A stretch of 23,833 bases of DNA, taken from positions 1-23,833 of the IMG/VR virus record IMGVR_UViG_3300032805_000019. The stretch is one strand, 5' to 3'. A program made the translations under genes and the position numbers. The notes under the pieces are model-generated. The model did no database searches, was not told the DNA's origin, and saw only the letters and a list, made by a program, of their open reading frames with translations. The DNA is from a virus. The first letter of the stretch is position 1. Every line of letters starts with the position of its first letter. Below are positions 20,354 through 23,833 of the stretch, in pieces.

Positions 20354-22693
20354 ATGATATCAGGGGACGGCCTGTCCCACAAGCTACCGGATGAGCTGGC
20401 TGAACGTATCGGCCGGTTGCCCGCTATCCGCCCGGCAGCGGTCTTGCGATGGTTGTCCTATCTTCACGAGGACCGCCCGGGATGGCTGGAGATCGGCACC
20501 CGCACAGCCGACCGGGCCTGGTTCGAGACAGCCTGGTTTCGCTGGCCTGGTGACCGCTATCGCGTGCTCCATCACATCGTCTCTCGCGCGGGGACACACG
20601 ATGTCTGGATGGCTGCCCTGCTCAAGCAGGAGCAACAGCGCGGGACCGAGCTGCCCGGCCGCTACGCCTGGTGCGACGCCGATACCGGCAAGCTGTCCCC
20701 CAACGCCGACGCTGAGATCGAGTCCCTAGACCCGGCAATCGTGCTGTCCGGGTCCCTGGGCAACCGCCAGGTGTGGGTCCGGCTACCCAAGCTGAGTAGC
20801 CCGGCAGAGATTCGCCTATACAACAAGGGCCTGATTGCCCGGATCGGCGGCGATCCCAAGCATTCGCCTGACTCGATCATGCGGGTGCCGGGCACCCTGA
20901 ACCACAAAGCATGCGAGGACGGCGTCCACCGCTGCAAGACGGTCATCTGGCAGCAGCGCGCGGGGGCAGCCGTCGAGGATGACCTCTCCGCGTCCACGGA
21001 GGACACGGGGACGGACTTCGATATGCCGGACCCTGTTGACATAGGGACCCCGCCTGAGCCGCTCCGGAGAGCGCTCCAGGGCCTCGCAGACGGTATGACC
21101 CCGTCCGAGCACACGCAGCACGTGGCCTACGTCGCGGCCAGCCTGTTCCAGGACGACGGGCAGGTCCTGGCCGCCCTTGAGCAGGACGACGTCACCGCAG
21201 AGCGCAGGGCGGATCCTAAGCACCGGCAGCCTGGCTGGTGGCCTGGCGAGTTCAGGAGAGTCCTGGAGGTCGCGCGCTCGCGCTACCCCGCCAACCTGTC
21301 CGGCAAGACGGTTGCGGCAGTCCTGGTGAACATGGCCCTGGCCCAGTTCACGTTCGGCATGGCTAGTGACGGTGAACCGTACGCGCTTCCACGCGGGGGA
21401 CCGCAGGTAGTCCGCATGCTGAGAGGCGACCGGTACTCATTGCGCAGTGAACTCGCACTCCAGTATTCTGAGCATACCGGGCACCCGCCCGGCAATGGCG
21501 GACTGGCCGACGCCCTGGTCGTCCTAGAGGGCATGGCACAGAAACAGGAGCCAGTGGAACTACCCATGCGGTGTGCCCGCTACGGCGACTCGCTGGTACT
21601 GGACCTGGGGGATACGACCGGCCGCGCGGTGGTGGTCCGCCCCGGTTCGTGGGAAGTCGTCGAGCGATCGCCTATCCTGTTCCGGCGTACCCGCCTGACT
21701 GCGGCGCTGCCCGTCCCTCTTCGTGGGCGGAAGCTTACCGAGTGCCTATTCCCCCTGATCAACATCCCCCGGGACGACTGGTCCCTGATGGCCGCTGTCA
21801 TGGTGAGCACTCTCGTGCCCGACATCCCGCATCCGATCCCGCACCTGACCGGCGGCGAGGGGGTGGCCAAGACCAGCACGACCCGCGTCCTGCGATCGCT
21901 CACCGATCCTAGCTCGGTCCCCACGCGGGGCAAGCCGGATGAGAAAGACTGGGACGTCGCCCTGTCGGCCCAGTGGATCGTCGCCCTGGATAACCTCAGC
22001 TCGATTCCCGAGTGGCTGAGCGACGCGCTATGCCGGGCGGTCACCGGAGAGGGCACAGTCAAGCGCAAGCTGTACACCGACGCCGACATGAGTATGATCG
22101 CTGCCCGCCGGGTAATGATTATCAACGGCATCAGCACGGTAATCGCTAACGCTGACCTGGCAGGCCGGACGATTACGTTCGAGCTGGAGCCGGTCCGCGC
22201 GTACCGCAGCGAGGTCGAGCTAGCAGCCGAGTGGCAAGCTAACTGGCCCTATGCTCTGGGCGCCCTGCTCGACCAGGCGGCCGATGTCCTGGGCGCGCTG
22301 CCCGACCTGCCTCCTCTCGAGGGTTTCCGGATGGCCGACTTCGCGAAGATCGTCCAGGCCCTAGACAAGGTGAGTGGCACGTTTGCTCTGGATGCTTACC
22401 GGTCACGCCTGGAAGCGGCAGCCGAGGATGTGATTCATGGTGACGTCGTAGCCGACGCGCTGCTGGACTGGGGCCGGAAGCTGGACGAGCCCTGGGAGGG
22501 CTCAATCAAGGGCTTGTCGGAGACCTTGATAACCTACCTGGGCGGCCGACCCGCCGGATGGCCCAAGAGCCCGGAGGCGATGGTTATCCGGCTCCGGCGG
22601 GTCGGCGCTGTCCTAAGGCGCGCGGGGGTCGTCGTTGACCGGCTCGGCCGCACCAAGCACGGTTCTACCTGGACTGTTACCCACCGGGCCTAG
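20354..22693 (+). CDS. Primase-helicase (RepB/PrimPol-like N-terminus, ATPase C-terminus)
   Basis: A 779-residue protein from ATG 20354; the frame also reaches 20273, but that stretch is the second hairpin and lacks a ribosome-binding site. The N-terminal AEP-like region has AWCDADTG (105-112, a DxD), IVLSGSLGNRQVWVRL (129-144) and DSIMRVPGTLNHK (173-185), the motif order of RepB/PrimPol-type primases. The usual motif II His (H-V-Y) reads Q-V-W here. The C-terminal ATPase has Walker A TGGEGVAKTST (about 500-510), Walker B WIVALDNLS (541-549) and a sensor-like RRVMIINGI (about 585). It would synthesise primers and unwind at the fork. No polymerase gene is in the window. Confidence 0.8.
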   Translation: MISGDGLSHKLPDELAERIGRLPAIRPAAVLRWLSYLHEDRPGWLEIGTRTADRAWFETAWFRWPGDRYRVLHHIVSRAGTHDVWMAALLKQEQQRGTELPGRYAWCDADTGKLSPNADAEIESLDPAIVLSGSLGNRQVWVRLPKLSSPAEIRLYNKGLIARIGGDPKHSPDSIMRVPGTLNHKACEDGVHRCKTVIWQQRAGAAVEDDLSASTEDTGTDFDMPDPVDIGTPPEPLRRALQGLADGMTPSEHTQHVAYVAASLFQDDGQVLAALEQDDVTAERRADPKHRQPGWWPGEFRRVLEVARSRYPANLSGKTVAAVLVNMALAQFTFGMASDGEPYALPRGGPQVVRMLRGDRYSLRSELALQYSEHTGHPPGNGGLADALVVLEGMAQKQEPVELPMRCARYGDSLVLDLGDTTGRAVVVRPGSWEVVERSPILFRRTRLTAALPVPLRGRKLTECLFPLINIPRDDWSLMAAVMVSTLVPDIPHPIPHLTGGEGVAKTSTTRVLRSLTDPSSVPTRGKPDEKDWDVALSAQWIVALDNLSSIPEWLSDALCRAVTGEGTVKRKLYTDADMSMIAARRVMIINGISTVIANADLAGRTITFELEPVRAYRSEVELAAEWQANWPYALGALLDQAADVLGALPDLPPLEGFRMADFAKIVQALDKVSGTFALDAYRSRLEAAAEDVIHGDVVADALLDWGRKLDEPWEGSIKGLSETLITYLGGRPAGWPKSPEAMVIRLRRVGAVLRRAGVVVDRLGRTKHGSTWTVTHRA

Positions 22694-22995
22694 CGCTTAG
22701 GCACCACCAGAAAGTCAAGGGCGAACTGCACGATTGGCAGTAGCCAGCACTCCAGGTCCTCACCTGCGAATCCGTACGATTCAGCTACCTCATGCGGCTT
22801 GGTGCTTGCCGCGAACTGCTGACCTGCCTCGTCGGTACTCATCCCGGCTGTCTGTTTGGTAAACGCCATACTCAGCAGGCCGTACGGGACTGGCGTCCCG
22901 CCCTGGACTGCTACTTTGGTGCGGCTGCGGCTAAACCTCAGCTCGTGGGGCTTGATTTCCCCACGGTAAGCGCAGTCGTGTCCGTCTTGTCCCAT
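22690..22995 (-). CDS. Unknown 101-residue protein, convergent with the primase-helicase
   Basis: I chose ATG 22995 because GGAGG lies 6 bases upstream; a longer frame to 23085 crosses repeats. The sequence starts with MGQDGHDCAYRGEIKPHELR, then VAVQGGTPVPYGLLSMAF, a helical middle (STDEAGQQFAASTKPHEVAE) and a hydrophobic end (LLPIVQFALDFLVVPKR). No family recognised. Its stop and that of the primase-helicase share the palindrome CTAG, a 4-base convergent overlap. Confidence 0.6.
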   Translation of the reverse strand: MGQDGHDCAYRGEIKPHELRFSRSRTKVAVQGGTPVPYGLLSMAFTKQTAGMSTDEAGQQFAASTKPHEVAESYGFAGEDLECWLLPIVQFALDFLVVPKR

Positions 22996-23020
22996 CGTGA
23001 ACCTCCATGTCCGGCTCTGT

Positions 23021-23157
23021 GTGTAGGGGATGTAGGCGGTGTAGGTATGTCCTGGCCATCCCTTTCTTGGTTTACTCTCGTGCACGTTGCACTCTTATTC
23101 TCATATTCGAGGAGGTAGGGGGGGATACCCTACACCACCTACACCACCTACACCGCC
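23021..23157 (-). repeat. 9-bp tandem repeats with complementary copies in a leader
   Basis: On the - strand three tandem 9-mers, ggtgtaggt, ggtgtaggt, ggtgtaggg, lie at about 23128-23154. About 100 bases downstream the complementary sequence recurs: CCTACACCGCC (23035-23045) is the exact complement of GGCGGTGTAGG (23147-23157), and a second pair (23021-23029 with 23128-23135) competes. A G7 run (+ strand, 23118-23124) lies between. The 162 bases between the 35-residue gene and the 101-residue gene hold no other gene. Confidence 0.6.
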
Positions 23158-23265
23158 CTACTCCTCTCCCCTTTTGAGTGCCTGGGCCTCCTCCCACGCG
23201 AGGTATCCGACCAGCCCCGCGACGAATAGCAGTACCAGCCCGCCGACGATGATCGCGATTTTCAT
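23158..23265 (-). CDS. 35-residue single-span membrane peptide
   Basis: ATG 23265 overlaps the upstream TGA in ATGA and has GGAGG 7 bases before it. The peptide is MKIAIIVGGLVLLFVAGLVG followed by YLAWEEAQALKRGEE and stop: one transmembrane helix with a short charged tail, probably on the cytoplasmic side. Too short for most gene finders. It could be a holin-like, membrane anchor or superinfection protein; there is no further evidence. Confidence 0.65.
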   Translation of the reverse strand: MKIAIIVGGLVLLFVAGLVGYLAWEEAQALKRGEE

Positions 23266-23546
23266 CCCATAGCCTCCACTCGTAGTAGCCTGAACTCTTC
23301 ATCGCTCAGCCTGCGGCTCGTCCAGCCACCCTCATCGCTCGAATCGGTGACCTCGACTCCAGTCGTTTCTCCTGAATCCCGGTCCGACTCGCAGCACCCA
23401 ACCAGGTCAGGCCCCCTCCTCGGTTGCGGGTCGGCATCGGCCCTGAACACCAGCCGACCCCCTTCCACACTCCACACGCCCGCCATTGCCGACGTGAATC
23501 TGCAGTCCCCACACTTTATGCTTGGTGGCTCAATCTCCAGGATCAT
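23262..23546 (-). CDS. Unknown 94-residue protein with CGDC motif
   Basis: The ATG at 23546 lies 17 bases inside the end of the upstream gene. The N-terminus has MILEIEPPSIKCGDCRFTSA, suggestive of a metal-binding or redox Cys pair, followed by GVWSVEGGRLVFRADADPQP. There is a CC pair and an acidic end (RRLSDEEFRLLRVEAMG). Such CxxC small proteins are common in actinophages. It is part of a tightly overlapping - strand unit. Confidence 0.6.
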   Translation of the reverse strand: MILEIEPPSIKCGDCRFTSAMAGVWSVEGGRLVFRADADPQPRRGPDLVGCCESDRDSGETTGVEVTDSSDEGGWTSRRLSDEEFRLLRVEAMG

Positions 23547-23778
23547 ACCCGAACATCCTCCATTGACTGCGCGAAATTACCCGCGTAACCGACTTGACTT
23601 CGCCCTTGTACCCGAACGGCGTGTTCTTTATCTCTCTTACCACGGCGACCGCACCTTCCGTGCTTACCCAGTTCGGCGGCACAGCCACTAGGTCACCTTC
23701 CTTCACCTCGAACCCGCACTCGTACGTGTACAGATGCTGCGACTTCGGCAGGAACTCGACGTGCACATACCTAGACAT
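23530..23778 (-). CDS. Unknown 82-residue beta-rich protein
   Basis: ATG 23778 overlaps the preceding gene's stop by 8 bases. The sequence is beta-rich and SH3-like: YVHVEFLPKSQHLYTYECG, then VKEGDLVAVPP and GAVAVVREIKNTPFGYKG. This resembles a recurring type of small phage protein with a G-D-x-V-x-V-P turn. Function unknown. Confidence 0.65.
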   Translation of the reverse strand: MSRYVHVEFLPKSQHLYTYECGFEVKEGDLVAVPPNWVSTEGAVAVVREIKNTPFGYKGEVKSVTRVISRSQWRMFGYDPGD

Positions 23779-23833
23779 GTGCGTTGAACCACGTCGTCTG
23801 CAGTCCCTTGCCCCCGCTTACCATCTCGTATCC
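23771..23833 (-). CDS. C-terminal end of a further - strand gene (partial)
   Basis: The - strand frame entering from the right edge codes for 20 residues, ending KGLQTTWFNAHV, with its TAG at 23771-23773. Its 8-base overlap with the next ATG and the codon pattern resemble its neighbours. Too short to identify. Confidence 0.5.
   Translation of the reverse strand, partial: GYEMVSGGKGLQTTWFNAHV

Noticed and set aside
20327-20356. Eighth promoter-operator site
   Set aside because: TTGAC and a near-match AGCGA are present, but the hexamer 18 bases on is ACCATG, not a -10.
1-23833. CRISPR array, insertion sequence, integrase, attachment site, lysis genes
   Set aside because: Looked for and not seen: no regularly spaced repeats of 20 bases or more, no transposase or integrase motifs, and no amidase, lysozyme or clear holin pair.

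Overview
The window reads as part of a siphovirus (long-tailed phage) genome, or a prophage, from a GC-rich actinobacterial host. The reasons are the high GC content with many GTG starts, tightly packed genes with ATGA/GTGA overlaps, a complete connector-to-tail gene order with a frameshifted tail assembly chaperone, and actinophage-style features: LamG-decorated tail hub, C1q-like fibres and small Cys-rich proteins. No host chromosomal gene, tRNA, rRNA, CRISPR array, insertion sequence, integrase or lysis gene was seen. Temperate versus lytic therefore cannot be settled from this window.

Left part (1-13365, all + strand): a structural operon. It holds the 3' end of an upstream gene, a Zn-ribbon protein, a SAP-tailed protein, a head-tail connector, a tail terminator candidate, a small acidic protein, the major tail protein, the tail assembly chaperone with a -1 slippery site CCCAAAA, an HK97 gp10-like protein, the tape measure, a giant tail hub with inserted carbohydrate-binding-like domains, and two C1q-like fibre proteins. 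The same beta-module recurs in three of these virion proteins.

Middle-left (13343-16432, - strand): UDG-like enzyme, small Cys-rich and unknown proteins, one membrane protein, a lysine/alanine-rich protein and an 84-residue HTH regulator. Two of the non-coding gaps hold a strongly structured leader (18-bp inverted repeat) and a terminator-like hairpin.

Middle-right (16491-22693, + strand): early replication and recombination genes: small helical protein, Cas4/RecB-like Fe-S nuclease, 56-residue protein, Sak4-like ATPase, 78-residue protein, secreted ricin-like lectin, SSB-like protein and a primase-helicase. Right end (22690-23833, - strand): five small or partial genes.

The most notable signal is a set of promoter-like sites sharing one layout: TTGAC, 5 bases, RNCAA (half-dyad), then a -10-like hexamer 18 bp after the -35. 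The seven sites flank most of the early transcription units on both strands. One lies between the HTH gene and the divergent early operon and gives a -35 to both. At three of these promoters the ATG lies only 6-7 bases after the -10, predicting leaderless mRNAs. The HTH protein is the natural candidate to bind this operator set (inference).
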